This document shows positions 12,450 to 12,468 of a stretch of DNA of 12,468 nt, piece after piece. Under the pieces are notes generated by a model that saw nothing but the letters and a program-made list of their open reading frames with translations, did not search any database and was not told the DNA's origin. The DNA is taken from contig JASHSE010000505.1 in the NCBI GenBank assembly GCA_030036975.1, positions 1 through 12,468 on the forward strand, given 5' to 3'. Position 1 is the stretch's first letter; each line of letters begins with the position of its first letter. Origin of the DNA: Xanthobacteraceae bacterium (GTDB taxonomy: Bacteria; Pseudomonadota; Alphaproteobacteria; Rhizobiales; Xanthobacteraceae). The translations under genes and the position numbers were made by a program.

Positions 12450-12468
12450 GCGGTTCCCGCGGGCAGGG

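Overview
The window reads as chromosome of an alphaproteobacterium of the order Hyphomicrobiales, close to the Bradyrhizobium/Rhodopseudomonas/Xanthobacteraceae group. This is inferred from the very GC-rich coding style, the gene types, and many short palindromic intergenic repeats of the kind common in those genomes. No search was run, so the taxon is an inference.

Layout. (1) 1-1398 (+): the 3' part of a secreted beta-propeller protein, cut by the window start. (2) 1399-1705: a repeat-filled gap with a terminator-like hairpin and a large nested palindrome. (3) 1706-3704 (+): a tight pair, nicotinate phosphoribosyltransferase then nicotinamidase, together the nicotinamide-to-NaMN salvage route to NAD. 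(4) 3840-4058 (+): a small zinc-ribbon protein, separated by a palindromic repeat from (5) 4174-6924 (-): a kynurenine-formamidase-like alpha/beta hydrolase preceded by class I fumarase. (6) 6976-7679 (-): a toxin-antitoxin graveyard, with a short remnant of an XRE-type antitoxin, a three-hairpin repeat, a hicA toxin gene broken by an in-frame TAG, and an apparently intact hicB. (7) 7804-8157 (+): a conserved-looking small protein of unknown role, then a second repeat cluster. (8) 8338-9028 (-): a small exported Cys-containing protein and the 3' remnant of a probable crotonase gene. (9) 9238-10305 (+): an LDH2/malate-type dehydrogenase with a TTG start and a stop codon lying inside a repeat. 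It converges on (10) 10406-10879 (-), an AhpD-like protein. (11) 11089-12158 (+): two ATGA-coupled genes of unknown function, a soluble 143-residue protein and a three-helix membrane protein, clearly less GC-rich than their neighbours. (12) 12159-12468: palindromes followed by a strong promoter of stable-RNA type and a highly foldable leader that runs off the window.

Metabolically, the pncB-pncA pair and fumarase are ordinary housekeeping functions. The most interesting parts are accessory: the decayed toxin-antitoxin loci, the short mobile-looking repeats that sit inside other repeats and show compensatory stem changes, and the unrecognised two-gene membrane cassette. No tRNA, rRNA, CRISPR array, transposase or phage gene was found inside the window.
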